Source: Streptomyces fildesensis
GTDB lineage: Bacteria; Actinomycetota; Actinomycetes; Streptomycetales; Streptomycetaceae
Reading direction: 5' to 3'
DNA length: 59,463 nucleotides
Assembly: GCF_016107395.1 (NCBI RefSeq)
Contig: NZ_JAAIKO010000047.1
Coordinates: 1 to 59,463, forward strand
The notes beneath the pieces are model-generated. The model was not told the origin of the DNA. It made no database searches and saw only the letters and a program-made list of their open reading frames with translations. Both the position numbers and the translations under genes were made by a program. Numbering within the stretch: position 1 is the first letter of the stretch; each line of letters starts with the position of its first letter. Below are positions 1 through 8,962 of this stretch, piece by piece.

Positions 1-506
1 CAAAAATCATTCACGGATCACCAGGCCCGGCGAACGTTCGTGGACAACGCACTAGGCGTGGCGCACCGGTCCCTGCACACCAGCGAACGCCAGCACGTGC
101 GTGACCACGACCACGGATGGGCCGGACGGGTGACTTTTGAGGTAGTACTCGAGGGCAGATGTTGTGTCAGGGCGGTGGCCACGTCGTGCAGAACTACCAG
201 CCTGGTCGATCACGCCCACTTGGCCGTCCCCTCCGTGCTCGCTCACTGACCAAGGGTGGACTCCGGTCCGCCCCGAAGGCTCTCGCGTTCGAGTACGCCA
301 CTCGCGGGATCCGCAGCAACGCGGGCTGCCTGAGCGTCGGTTGCTGACCCCTCACCGCACGAGCCGTACCTGGCACGCGGGACGCTCTGGCCCGTGACCT
401 CCCTGGCCCACATCGACCCCTGCCATGCGCTGGGGGTGCCCCGGTGATCGGGCCGTGCAAGTCTCGCCTTGTCGGCATTTTCGGACGAGCGCAGGAGGCG
501 CGGGTC
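1..506. other. no supportable gene
   Basis: Several short overlapping reading frames exist on both strands, but none shows a recognisable domain together with a ribosome-binding site. This looks like intergenic or decayed DNA before the VOC-family gene. Confidence 0.4.
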
Positions 507-1124
507 ATGGACATGAAGCTCGAAGTCGTCGTGGTGCCGGTGGCCGATGTCGACCGGGCCAAGGACTTTTACACAGGGCTGGGTTGGCGGCTCGACGCCG
601 ACGTCGCCACCGACGAGAACTTCCGGGTGGTGCAGGTGACCCCGCCCGGCTCGCCGGCGTCGGTCATCTTCGGCACCTCGGTCACCTCCCAGGCACCGGG
701 CTCGGCTCAGGGACTCCACCTGATCGTCAACGCGATCGAGGCCGCCCACGACCAGCTCAAGCAACTCGGCGCCGACCCGAGCGAGGTGTTCCACGACGCA
801 GGCGGTGTCTTCCACCACGCCGGAACCGACGCCCGAGTAACAGGCCCGGATCCGCGACGCAGCAGCTACGGCTCGTTCCTGTCATTCAGCGACCCGGACG
901 GCAACGGCTGGGTCCTGCAGGAGATCACCACCCGGCTTCCGGGACGAATGGACCCCACGGTCACCACCTTCTCGTCTTCCTCGGACCTCGCGGCCGCGCT
1001 GCGCCGCGCCGCGGCCGCACACGGCGGGCACGAGGCGCGCACCGGCGCGCAGGATCCGAACTGGCCGGACTGGTACGCGGACTACATGGTGCGCGAGCAG
1101 GCCGGAACCGAGCTGCCTTCGTGA
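507..1124 (+). CDS. VOC/glyoxalase-like protein
   Basis: This 205-residue protein belongs to the vicinal-oxygen-chelate (glyoxalase/bleomycin-resistance/dioxygenase) fold. The N-terminal half has the usual VOC opening (KLEVVVVPVADVDRAKDFYTGLGW), given here as a paraphrase of residues 3-26, and the second half carries the typical SFSDPDGNGWVLQEI ending. The C-terminal tail, about 45 residues with the WPDWYADYM motif, is common in streptomycete members. The ATG at 507 is chosen because AGGAGG lies 8 bases upstream at 493-498; upstream in-frame starts lack such a site. Substrate and reaction cannot be read from sequence. It stands alone before the siderophore locus, separated by about 700 bases and an iron box, so it is probably not part of that pathway. 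Confidence 0.8.
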   Translation: MDMKLEVVVVPVADVDRAKDFYTGLGWRLDADVATDENFRVVQVTPPGSPASVIFGTSVTSQAPGSAQGLHLIVNAIEAAHDQLKQLGADPSEVFHDAGGVFHHAGTDARVTGPDPRRSSYGSFLSFSDPDGNGWVLQEITTRLPGRMDPTVTTFSSSSDLAAALRRAAAAHGGHEARTGAQDPNWPDWYADYMVREQAGTELPS

Positions 1125-1832
1125 GCGCCCGCAACTCCGCCCGACGCCAGGGATGGGGAGTGATCGAGCGCGGAGTGTGCCCTCATCGGGCAGTGCACCT
1201 GTCCGGAGAGCGTCAACTGGTGCGGTGGCCGTCGTTCGATGGGAGGACAGCGCCCGCAAGGGCCGTTCCAGGTCGATGTAGCGGAACTCGTACACGACCT
1301 CGTCGAATGCACAACGGATGAAACTACCCGCACCGGGTTGGGTGCCCAATGGGATATGAACGGCAATTCGTCTGACATGGGTGTGCTCCGGCAGGGGGCT
1401 CCTCCTCGGCAAGGGGGCCTTCGCGATCTTCCGGGGGCTTGCTGTGTCGGCGGGGTCGAGGGTGCAGGGTTTGGCGGGCGCTGGGTGCGGTGGGTCTCGG
1501 GTCTGCACCGGTAAAGGCCAACTCGGCCGGTGCCAAGACCGGATGGCGGACGGGGTGGGCTTCTTTCGCTCGTCCGCCCTCCGGCTGCGGAGCGATTACG
1601 CCTCGCGACCAAAGCGTTCACGAATGCCCGTCCGGGCGAATCGGGGTGCCGGTTCCAGAAGCCTGGCGCCCGCGCCCGCCCGTCGTCCGGTGGCCCGGAC
1701 TCTCCCCGGATGGGATGCCCGAGGAACCGCACTGGGTCCTGTGCGCCGGCGACAACGTTCGTTTCCGTCCGTTTTGGGTGGAGCATGCTACTTGCCTTGG
1801 GTCATGGGGGCAGCGGATGATCGACGCTTGGA
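1125..1832. other. intergenic region, no supportable gene
   Basis: About 700 bases without a convincing gene. Long frames on both strands lack ribosome-binding sites and recognisable motifs. A short minus-strand stretch around 1190-1370 reads like protein (FIRCAFDEVVYEFRYIDLE), which may be a relic, but I cannot assign it. The region ends at the iron box that controls the importer operon. Confidence 0.35.
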
Positions 1833-1851
1833 TTAGGTTAGCCTGTCTTAA
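1833..1851. promoter_or_regulatory. iron box 1 (DmdR/IdeR operator), importer operon
   Basis: TTAGGTTAGCCTGTCTTAA matches the actinomycete iron-box consensus TTAGGTTAGGCTAACCTAA at 15 of 19 positions. It lies 77 bases before the first permease start. Iron-loaded DmdR/IdeR is known to repress from such sites. Confidence 0.8.
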
Positions 1852-1928
1852 CTAAGATGGGCGCCTGTCTTCGACGGCTATGCGTCTGTCCGGCTGTGTG
1901 TACCTGTGGCTTGTGAGGATGTACGGGA

Positions 1929-3002
1929 ATGCGTGCTCGGGTGTCTGATCGGCCGCCTCGGGCGGTGAAGGCGCAGCGTTCAGCGGGGACGACCGGTATA
2001 GCCGCGTCGGACGCGCGCCGCGCGGGGTGGCTGCTGGCGTGTGTGGCGCTCCTCGCGGTGGCGTGCCTGTTGAGCATCGCGGTGGGGACACGGACGATCG
2101 GAGTGCACACCACCTGGGACGCGTTCGCCCACTACACCGGCACCGATGAGCAGACGATCGTGCGGGAACTGCGGGTTCCGCGGTTGGTGCTGGGACTGCT
2201 GACCGGGGTGGCGCTGGGGGTGTGCGGCGCGCTGATCCAGGCGGTGACGCGCAACCCGCTGGCCGACACCCAGATCCTCGGGGTCAACGCGGGCGCGGCG
2301 CTGTTCGTGGTGTTCGCCGTCGGCGTGCTCGGGCTGACCAGCATCTGGTCGTACGTCTGGTTCGCCTTCGCCGGGGTGGCTGTGGCGATGGTGGCGGTGT
2401 ACGCCCTGGGGTCCATCGGGCGCGGCGGTGCCACGCCGGTGCGGCTCACCCTGGCGGGGGTCGCGCTCGGAGCGGTGATGGACGGACTCTCCGCCGGCAT
2501 CCGTCTCGTACGGCCGCGGGCCTTCGACTATCTGCGGTTCTGGGACGTGGGGACGCTCGGGGGGCGTCCGATGAGCATCGCGCTGGCGGTGGCACCGTTC
2601 ATCGGGGTGGGGCTGCTGCTGGCGCTGACGGTCGCGCGGTCGCTGAACGCCGTCGCGATGGGTGACGACATCGCGCGCTCGCTGGGCGCGGACATCACCC
2701 GTACCCGGGTACTCGCGGTTCTGGCGGTGATGCTGTTGGCGGGTGCGTCGACGGCTGCGGTCGGGCCGATCGGGTTCGTCGGGCTGATGGTGCCGCACGC
2801 GGTGCGCTGGCTGGTCGGCCCCGACCAGCGCTGGATCCTCGCCTTCACGGTCGTCTGCGCGCCCGTCCTGATGCTGAGCGCCGACGTCATAGGGCGGCTG
2901 GTGATCCGGCCGGCGGAACTGCAGGCCGGGATCGTCACGGCGTTCGTCGGAGCGCCGGTGCTGATCTGGATGGTCCGTCGTTCGAACGTCAGCGCGCTGT
3001 GA
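1929..3002 (+). CDS. FecCD-family ferric-siderophore permease, subunit 1
   Basis: This 357-residue inner-membrane permease of the BtuC/FecCD family would form, with the next gene, the channel that imports a ferric siderophore. The sequence shows about nine to ten hydrophobic helices, the family motif RVPRLVLGLLTGVALGVCG near residue 85 and the conserved loop GPIGFVGLMVPHAVR near residue 278, which contacts the ATPase. It has a charged N-terminal tail of roughly 30 residues. The gene follows iron box 1 and overlaps the next permease by 4 bases, so the three importer genes form one translationally coupled operon. Substrate is inferred to be the siderophore made by the NRPS at 8963; it corresponds in role to M. 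smegmatis FxuA/FxuB-type proteins. Confidence 0.92.
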   Translation: MRARVSDRPPRAVKAQRSAGTTGIAASDARRAGWLLACVALLAVACLLSIAVGTRTIGVHTTWDAFAHYTGTDEQTIVRELRVPRLVLGLLTGVALGVCGALIQAVTRNPLADTQILGVNAGAALFVVFAVGVLGLTSIWSYVWFAFAGVAVAMVAVYALGSIGRGGATPVRLTLAGVALGAVMDGLSAGIRLVRPRAFDYLRFWDVGTLGGRPMSIALAVAPFIGVGLLLALTVARSLNAVAMGDDIARSLGADITRTRVLAVLAVMLLAGASTAAVGPIGFVGLMVPHAVRWLVGPDQRWILAFTVVCAPVLMLSADVIGRLVIRPAELQAGIVTAFVGAPVLIWMVRRSNVSAL

Positions 3003-4081
3003 AGGCCCTGACGCGCCGCCAGGACGGCGCTCCCCGGGTCGACTTCGGCCACCGGGTCATGGTGCTCCGGCCGTCGGCGGCTGTCTCGGTGCGGCTGAGC
3101 GTCCGGACGACGGTGGTCTGCGCGATCCTCCTGCTGCTGACGCTGGTGGTCGGTGTGCTGGCGCTGGGTACCGGCGAATTCTCCCTCCCTCCGGACCAGG
3201 TCGTACGCGCCCTCACCGGCCAGGAATCCGGCTGGGCCCGGCTGGTGGTGGTGGAGTGGCGGCTGCCACGGGTGGTCCTGGCGCTGCTCATCGGGTCCGC
3301 GCTGGGACTCAGCGGCGCGGTGTTCCAGTCCCTGATGCGCAACCCGCTGGGCAGCCCCGACGTGATCGGTTTCAACACCGGTGCGTACACAGGCGTCCTG
3401 GTGGCCACGGCCTACGTCGGCCATGACTACGCGCAGACCTCGGTGGGCGCGCTGGTCGGCGGGCTGCTCACCGCCGCGGTGGTCTATCTGCTGGCCTACC
3501 GGCAGGGGGTGCAGGGGTTCCGTCTGATCATCGTCGGGATAGCGGTCAGCGCTGTCCTCGGCTCGGTCAACCAGTGGTTCATCATCAAGGCGGATCTGCA
3601 GACGGCCTACGCGGCAGCGTTGTGGGGCCAGGGCAGCCTCAATGACCTGAGCTGGGACCAGGTGCCACCGGTGGCGTACGCGGTCGGGGCGCTCAGTCTG
3701 CTCCTGGTGGCGATGGGCCCGTCGCTGCGGCTGCTGGAACTCGGTGACGACGCGGCCTCCGCGCTCGGGGTCCGGCGCGAGCCGGTGCGGCTGGCGTATC
3801 TGGCGGTCGGGGTGGCGCTGACCGCGGTGGCGACCGCCGCCGCCGGGCCGATCTCCTTCGTCGCGCTGGCGGCCCCGCAGATCGCGGCGCGGCTCACCCG
3901 GGCCCCGGGGATCGCGCTGGTGCCCTCCGCGGTGACCGGAGCGCTGCTGCTCCTGGTCGGGGACTTCCTCGCGGTGCGGCTGTTCGCTCCCACTCAACTG
4001 CCGGTGGGAGTGGTGACCGTGAGCTTGGGCGGCGCTTACTTCGCCTGGTTGCTCGCCAGGAACACGAGAGGCCGGAAATGA
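2999..4081 (+). CDS. FecCD-family ferric-siderophore permease, subunit 2
   Basis: This is a 360-residue permease of the same family and the second half of the importer channel. Conserved features are WRLPRVVLALLIGSALGLSG near residue 83, RNPLGSPDVIG near residue 115 and the GPISFVALAAPQIAARLTR loop near residue 283. The GTG start at 2999 overlaps the stop of the preceding permease (GTGA), which indicates translational coupling and supports this start. The stop overlaps the ATPase start by 4 bases. Together with 1929-3002 and 4078-4983 it makes a complete importer; the binding lipoprotein lies separately at 31877-32914. Confidence 0.92.
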   Translation: MKALTRRQDGAPRVDFGHRVMVLRPSAAVSVRLSVRTTVVCAILLLLTLVVGVLALGTGEFSLPPDQVVRALTGQESGWARLVVVEWRLPRVVLALLIGSALGLSGAVFQSLMRNPLGSPDVIGFNTGAYTGVLVATAYVGHDYAQTSVGALVGGLLTAAVVYLLAYRQGVQGFRLIIVGIAVSAVLGSVNQWFIIKADLQTAYAAALWGQGSLNDLSWDQVPPVAYAVGALSLLLVAMGPSLRLLELGDDAASALGVRREPVRLAYLAVGVALTAVATAAAGPISFVALAAPQIAARLTRAPGIALVPSAVTGALLLLVGDFLAVRLFAPTQLPVGVVTVSLGGAYFAWLLARNTRGRK

Positions 4082-4983
4082 ATGCCACCCCCGCACCGAG
4101 CGACACGGCGCAGAGCGATGCCGTTGAGACTACTGGGTCCGCACAGACTGAGGCCGGCCTTACGCCCGCACGACTGCACGCCCAGGGCGTGACCATCGGC
4201 TACGACCAGCGGGCCATCTGCGAGGACCTCAGTGTGGAGGTGCCCGACGGGCGATTCACGGTCATCGTCGGTCCGAACGCCTGCGGGAAGTCGACGCTGC
4301 TGCGGGCGCTGTCCCGGCTGCTGCGCCCGAGGCGCGGGCGGGTCGTGCTGGACGGCCGGGATATTCACGGCTATCCGGCCAAGGAGGTCGCCCGGCGACT
4401 GGGTCTGCTCGCCCAGTCGTCGACCGCACCCGAGGGAATCTCGGTGGCCGACCTGGTCGCCCGCGGACGTTTCCCGCACCAGAAGCTGATCCGGCAGTGG
4501 TCGGCCCACGACGAGGCCGCGGTACTCGAGGCGATGGAGGCCACCGGGGTCACCGACCTGTCCGGTCGGCTGGTCGACACTTTGTCCGGCGGGCAGCGCC
4601 AACGAGTGTGGCTGGCGATGGTCCTGGCACAGCAGACCTCGATCATGCTTCTCGACGAGCCGACGACCTTCTTGGACATCGCCCACCAGGTCGAGGTGCT
4701 GGAGCTGTGCGTACGGCTCAACCGGGAGCAGCGCGCCACGATGGTGGCGGTGCTGCACGACCTCAACCACGCCTGCCGCTACGCCGATCACCTCATCGCG
4801 ATGAAGGCCGGGCGGATCGTGGCGCAGGGCGACCCCCGGGAGATCGTCACCGCGGAGCTGGTCGAGGAGGTCTTCGGGCTGCGCTGCCGCATCATCGACG
4901 ACCCCGAGACGCACACCCCGCTGATCATCCCCCGGTCCGGAATCGTGACCGCACCCCGGACCGCGACCACGATCCATGGTTAG
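4078..4983 (+). CDS. FecE-type ferric-siderophore importer ATPase
   Basis: This 301-residue cytoplasmic ATPase would energise the two permeases upstream. All catalytic motifs are present: Walker A GPNACGKST near residue 64, signature LSGGQRQRVW near residue 167, Walker B IMLLDEPTTFLD near residue 188 and H-loop VLHDLNHA near residue 225. An extra N-terminal segment of about 30 residues precedes the domain. The ATG overlaps the stop of the permease (ATGA). The gene ends inside the next iron box: its TAG stop at 4981-4983 is part of that operator. Confidence 0.93.
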   Translation: MNATPAPSDTAQSDAVETTGSAQTEAGLTPARLHAQGVTIGYDQRAICEDLSVEVPDGRFTVIVGPNACGKSTLLRALSRLLRPRRGRVVLDGRDIHGYPAKEVARRLGLLAQSSTAPEGISVADLVARGRFPHQKLIRQWSAHDEAAVLEAMEATGVTDLSGRLVDTLSGGQRQRVWLAMVLAQQTSIMLLDEPTTFLDIAHQVEVLELCVRLNREQRATMVAVLHDLNHACRYADHLIAMKAGRIVAQGDPREIVTAELVEEVFGLRCRIIDDPETHTPLIIPRSGIVTAPRTATTIHG

Positions 4984-4998
4984 GTTAGGCTAACCTCT
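4980..4998. promoter_or_regulatory. iron box 2, mbtH-exporter unit
   Basis: TTAGGTTAGGCTAACCTCT matches the iron-box consensus at 17 of 19 positions. It overlaps the stop codon of the importer ATPase gene and lies 77 bases before the MbtH start, so the exporter unit has its own iron-controlled promoter. Confidence 0.88.
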
Positions 4999-5074
4999 GC
5001 GCATCTCGCGCATCACTTACATCGTGCAGATCGCGCCTGTTCCGGGGCGCCCAGCGGCCATTTGAGGAGACCCC

Positions 5075-5317
5075 GTGTCCGACAACCCCTTCGACGACGA
5101 CAGCGGCAGCTTTTACGTGCTGGTCAACGACGAGGAGCAGTACTCGCTGTGGCCGACCTTCAAGGAAGTCCCGCGGGGCTGGGCGATAGCCCTCGGCCAG
5201 GGACCGGGAGCCCCGCGCCAGGAGTGCCTGGACTACATCGACCGCACCTGGACGGACCTGCGTCCCCGGAGCCTGCGCGAGCGGATGACCGCCGACGCCG
5301 ACTCCGTCGCGCACTGA
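5075..5317 (+). CDS. mbtH: MbtH-like NRPS accessory protein
   Basis: This 80-residue protein is the small chaperone that binds and activates NRPS adenylation domains. It has the family pattern NPFDD near the start, FYVLVNDEEQYSLWP and GW, then the tryptophan-containing LDYIDRTWTDLRPRSLRE. The GTG start at 5075 is preceded by TGAGGAG 5-11 bases upstream. It is the first gene after iron box 2 and is followed closely by the exporter genes, so it is made with them under low iron. Its partners are inferred to be the six A domains of the NRPS at 8963. Confidence 0.95.
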   Translation: MSDNPFDDDSGSFYVLVNDEEQYSLWPTFKEVPRGWAIALGQGPGAPRQECLDYIDRTWTDLRPRSLRERMTADADSVAH

Positions 5318-5319
5318 CC

Positions 5320-7056
5320 GTGGCCGGGCCCACGACACCACCGGCCACCGGCGGGCGCGTCCTGCGCCGGACGACGACCCGCAACGCCCGGCGGCTGACC
5401 GCCGGAACCGTACTGATCAGCCTGCACCAGGTGTGCGAGGCGCTCGTTCCGGTGCTCATCGGCGTGATCGTGGACCGCGCGATCGGGCCGGGTGACGGGA
5501 CGTCACTCCTGTGGTGGCTCGCCGGGCTGGCCGGGCTGTTCACGGTGCTGACGATCGTCTACCGGTACGGGGCACGCACTCTCATGCGGGCCCTTGCCGA
5601 AGAGACGCACCTGCTGAGGCTGGAGGTCGCCGGCCGCATCATGGATCCGCGCGGCATCGAGACCGAACTGCGCGCCGGTGACCTGCTGACGATCTCCTCC
5701 AGCGACGCCGAGAAGGCGTCGTACATCATCGACTACATACCCCGGGCGACCGGCGCGGTGGTGGCCACGGCGGTCTGCTCGGTGACCCTGCTGTTCATCG
5801 ACGTCCCGCTCGGCATCGCCGTGCTGGTCGCGACACCGCTGGCGCTGCTGGCACTGCACCTGGCGACCCCGCGCATCACCCGCCGGGTCGCCGAGCAACA
5901 GGAGATGATGGGCACCGCCGCGTCCTTGGCGACCGACCTGGTCAGCGGGGTCCGGCCGCTGCAGGGCATCGGCGCCGAAGCCGCCGCGTCCCGGCGCTAT
6001 GCGGAGGTCAGCCAGAAATCCCTGGCCGCCGCCCTGCGGGCAGCGCGCACCCAGGGCGTCTACAACGCGGTCTCGAACGCGAGCGGTTCGCTGCTCGCCT
6101 GCGGAATCGCCGTCGCTGCGGGCTGGTTCGCGCTGCGCGGGCGGATAACCATCGGCGAGTTCCTGACCATCATCGGGGTGGCGCAGTTCCTGATGGCACC
6201 GGTCGGCCTGCTCGCCGTCATCCCCGGCTGGATCGCCGAGGCCCGCGCGTCGGCAGACCGTATCGCGCGGGTGGTCTCCGCCCCCGTGCTGCACACCGAC
6301 GACGGCGCCCCTGCCGGCCCGGCCGTCGCCGCCTCGCCCGGACTCGCGGTGCGCGGACTGCGCTACGGCACCCTCGACACGATCGATCTGGACGCCCGGC
6401 CCGGTGAGTTCGTCGGGATCGTGGCCCACCGCGGCACCGACGCCGACGCCCTCGTCCGGGTCCTGTCCGGGCGGGTGGTGCCGCACGAGTACGACGGCCA
6501 GGTGCTCCTCGGTGGGGAGCCGCTCGGCGGGATCAGCCTGGCCGACGCCCGGCGCACGATGCTGGTGGAACCGCACCGCACCGACCTGTTCGAGGGGACG
6601 CTCGCCGCCAACCTGACGGCGGGGGCGGACGGCGACGCCGACCCGGCGGCGGTGTCCGGCGCACTGGCCGCCGCCGCGGCCGGCGATGTGGTCTCGGCCC
6701 ACCCCGAGGGTCTGGCGTACGAGGTGGTGGAGCGCGGGTCCGGTCTGTCCGGCGGACAGCGTCAACGGGTCGCCCTGGCAAGGGCGTTGCTGGCCCGCCC
6801 GCCGATCCTGGTGTTGCACGACCCGACGACCGCGGTGGACACCGTCACCGAACAGGCCATCGCCCAGGGCGTACGCGACCTGCGCCATCTCGCGGGGACG
6901 GCGGCGTTCACCACCGTGCTGGTGACCAACAGCCCGGCGATGCTGGCGGCCACCGACCGTGTCGTCGTCCTCGACGGCGGCCGGGTGGTCACCGAAGGGA
7001 TCCACGCCGAACTCGGTGCCACCGATGACGACTACCGACGGGCGGTGCTCCGATGA
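5320..7056 (+). CDS. ABC exporter half, TMD-NBD with degenerate ATP site
   Basis: This 578-residue protein has six predicted membrane helices (residues about 25-300) and a C-terminal ATPase domain (about 345-578). The GTG at 5320, two bases after the mbtH stop, starts at the right place for the family. The ATPase is unusual. The Walker A segment around residue 366 reads GIVAHRGTDAD and lacks the Gly-Lys-Ser/Thr core, the Walker B Asp is His500 (LVLHDPTTAVD), and the H-loop His is Asn. The signature LSGGQRQRVALARAL at residue 476 is intact. This is the expected makeup of one subunit of an asymmetric heterodimer with the next gene. The likely role is siderophore export, like ExiT in exochelin loci. 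Confidence 0.9.
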   Translation: MAGPTTPPATGGRVLRRTTTRNARRLTAGTVLISLHQVCEALVPVLIGVIVDRAIGPGDGTSLLWWLAGLAGLFTVLTIVYRYGARTLMRALAEETHLLRLEVAGRIMDPRGIETELRAGDLLTISSSDAEKASYIIDYIPRATGAVVATAVCSVTLLFIDVPLGIAVLVATPLALLALHLATPRITRRVAEQQEMMGTAASLATDLVSGVRPLQGIGAEAAASRRYAEVSQKSLAAALRAARTQGVYNAVSNASGSLLACGIAVAAGWFALRGRITIGEFLTIIGVAQFLMAPVGLLAVIPGWIAEARASADRIARVVSAPVLHTDDGAPAGPAVAASPGLAVRGLRYGTLDTIDLDARPGEFVGIVAHRGTDADALVRVLSGRVVPHEYDGQVLLGGEPLGGISLADARRTMLVEPHRTDLFEGTLAANLTAGADGDADPAAVSGALAAAAAGDVVSAHPEGLAYEVVERGSGLSGGQRQRVALARALLARPPILVLHDPTTAVDTVTEQAIAQGVRDLRHLAGTAAFTTVLVTNSPAMLAATDRVVVLDGGRVVTEGIHAELGATDDDYRRAVLR

Positions 7057-8921
7057 GCCAACAGAGCGAACAGAGCCATCAGAGCGAGCAGAGCGAACAG
7101 CCGGACGAACACCTGCTGCCGATCGCGAACTCCCGTACCACCTGGCGCTGGCTGGGCGGCCGGCTCCGTGAACGCCCCGCCGCCCTCGCCCTCACCCTGC
7201 TGGTGGGGCTGCTGGGCGCGGCCGCGGCCGTCGTCCCGGCGTACGCGCTCGGCATCCTCGTCGACCGGGTGCGCGACGGGGCAGGCTCGTCGGCGATCCT
7301 AGGGATCGCGGTCACGATCGCCGCGGCGGCGCTCGTCGGTGGCGCCGCCACCGGCCTGACCTCGTATCTGGTGGCCCGACTCGGCGGACAGATCCTGGCC
7401 ATGCTGCGTGAGCGCACCGTGTCCAGGGCTCTGACCCTGCCGGTCACCACCCTCGAACGGGCCGGCCGGGGCGACCTGCTGTCGCGGGTCAGCGCCGATG
7501 TCGCCGAAGTGAGCAACGCGCTCGTCGAACGGATCCCCGTCGTCATCTCCTCGACGTTGCTCGGCACCCTCACGCTGGCCGCCATGTCGAGCCTGGACTG
7601 GCGGCTCGGGCTGGCCGGCGCCGTGGCCGTACCCCTCTACGTGCTGGCGCTGCGCTGGTATCTGCCCCTGGCCATGCCCCGGTACGCCAAGCAGCGCAAG
7701 ACCGTCGCGCGGTCGTCGCAGCGCCTGGTGGAGAGCATGCAGGGCCGGCGTACGGTGCACGCCTATGGGTTGCAGGATCGCCATCTGGAGAACATCGACA
7801 TGGCGTCCCGGAGTTCACGGGATGTGTCGGTCTGGGTGTTCGACCTGTTCACCCGCTTCGTGGGCCGGGTCAACCGCGCCGAGTTCGGTGGTCTGTCCGT
7901 CATTCTCGTCACCGGGTTCCTGCTGGTCCGCGAGGGCACCGTGACGGTCGGTCAGGCCGCGGCCGCAGCGGTGCTGTTCCACCGGCTGTTCGAACCGATC
8001 GGCATGCTGCTCTTCGTCTTCGACGAGGTACTGGCCGCGGGGGCGAGCCTCGCCCGGCTGGTGGGTGTGGTCAAGATGCCCCCGGAGCAGGAGCGGGAGC
8101 AGGAACAGGAACAGGGACCGGGGCAAGTGTCCGGGGCCCCCGGACAGGTTCCCGCGGACGCCTCGCTCGACCTGACCGATGTGCACTTCGCCTACGCCGG
8201 CGGGGCCGATGTACTGCGGGGGATCAGCATGCGGGTACCCGCAGGGTCCCGGGTGGCGTTGGTCGGCTCGACCGGCGCGGGCAAGTCCACGCTGGCCGCC
8301 ATCGTCGCCGGATCGCTGCGTCCGCGGCGCGGCACCGTGCAGTTGGGCGGAGTGTCGCCCGCCGCGCTCGGAACCGACGGGTTCCGCGGCCGGGTCGCCC
8401 TGATCACCCAGGAGATCCATGTCTTCGCCGGACCGCTCATCGAGGACCTGAGGCTGGCCAGCCCCGGCGCCACAGTTCAGCGGGCCACGGAGGCGCTGAC
8501 CACGGTGGGCGCTCTGGAGTGGGCCGAGGCGCTGCCCGAGGGACTGGACACCGTGGTCGGCGAGGGCGGGCACGAGCTGACCGCCGCCCAGGCCCAGCAA
8601 CTCGCACTGGCCCGGCTCGTACTGGCCGACCCGGCGGTGGCGGTGCTCGACGAGGCCACGGCCGAGGCGGGCAGCCTCGGCGCCCGGTTGCTCGAGGAGT
8701 CCGCCGCCGCGGCGACGCGCGGGCGGACCACGCTGATAGTGGCGCACCGTCTGACCCAGGCGGCGTCGGCCGACCGGGTCGTCGTGCTCGAACACGGCCG
8801 CATCGTCGAAGAGGGGTCGCACGAGACGCTGGTCGGGGCCGGAGGCCGTTATGCCCAGTTGTGGTCGGCATGGGAGTCCCGGACCCCGACTTCCCCTGAT
8901 AATAAGGTTAGGCTAGCCTAA
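7053..8921 (+). CDS. ABC exporter half, TMD-NBD with catalytic ATP site
   Basis: This 622-residue protein is the partner of the preceding subunit, with a 4-base ATGA overlap. A Ser-Glu-Gln-rich repeat of about 18 residues opens the protein, then six helices (about 40-300), a Glu/Gln-rich linker near residues 345-365, and the ATPase domain. Walker A GSTGAGKST (Lys411), Walker B VAVLDEAT (Asp533, Glu534) and the H-loop His565 are intact, but the signature is LTAAQ (residue 509) instead of LSGGQ. Its good Walker motifs complement the good signature of the first subunit. The last five codons and the TAA stop are formed by iron box 3, so the C-terminal KVRLA is encoded by operator DNA. The inferred role is export of the NRPS product. 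Confidence 0.9.
   Translation: MSQQSEQSHQSEQSEQPDEHLLPIANSRTTWRWLGGRLRERPAALALTLLVGLLGAAAAVVPAYALGILVDRVRDGAGSSAILGIAVTIAAAALVGGAATGLTSYLVARLGGQILAMLRERTVSRALTLPVTTLERAGRGDLLSRVSADVAEVSNALVERIPVVISSTLLGTLTLAAMSSLDWRLGLAGAVAVPLYVLALRWYLPLAMPRYAKQRKTVARSSQRLVESMQGRRTVHAYGLQDRHLENIDMASRSSRDVSVWVFDLFTRFVGRVNRAEFGGLSVILVTGFLLVREGTVTVGQAAAAAVLFHRLFEPIGMLLFVFDEVLAAGASLARLVGVVKMPPEQEREQEQEQGPGQVSGAPGQVPADASLDLTDVHFAYAGGADVLRGISMRVPAGSRVALVGSTGAGKSTLAAIVAGSLRPRRGTVQLGGVSPAALGTDGFRGRVALITQEIHVFAGPLIEDLRLASPGATVQRATEALTTVGALEWAEALPEGLDTVVGEGGHELTAAQAQQLALARLVLADPAVAVLDEATAEAGSLGARLLEESAAAATRGRTTLIVAHRLTQAASADRVVVLEHGRIVEEGSHETLVGAGGRYAQLWSAWESRTPTSPDNKVRLA
8903..8921. promoter_or_regulatory. iron box 3, NRPS promoter
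   Basis: TAAGGTTAGGCTAGCCTAA matches the consensus at 17 of 19 positions and is almost perfectly palindromic. It covers the last five codons and stop of the exporter gene and lies 41 bases before the NRPS start. Confidence 0.88.
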
Positions 8922-8962
8922 GTATTCGGCTGACCCTCACCTGATAGGCGGAACAAGAGAAC

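Noticed and set aside
1082..1786. 234-residue minus-strand frame upstream of the importer
   Set aside because: Arg/Pro-rich, no ribosome-binding site and no motif; most likely non-coding.
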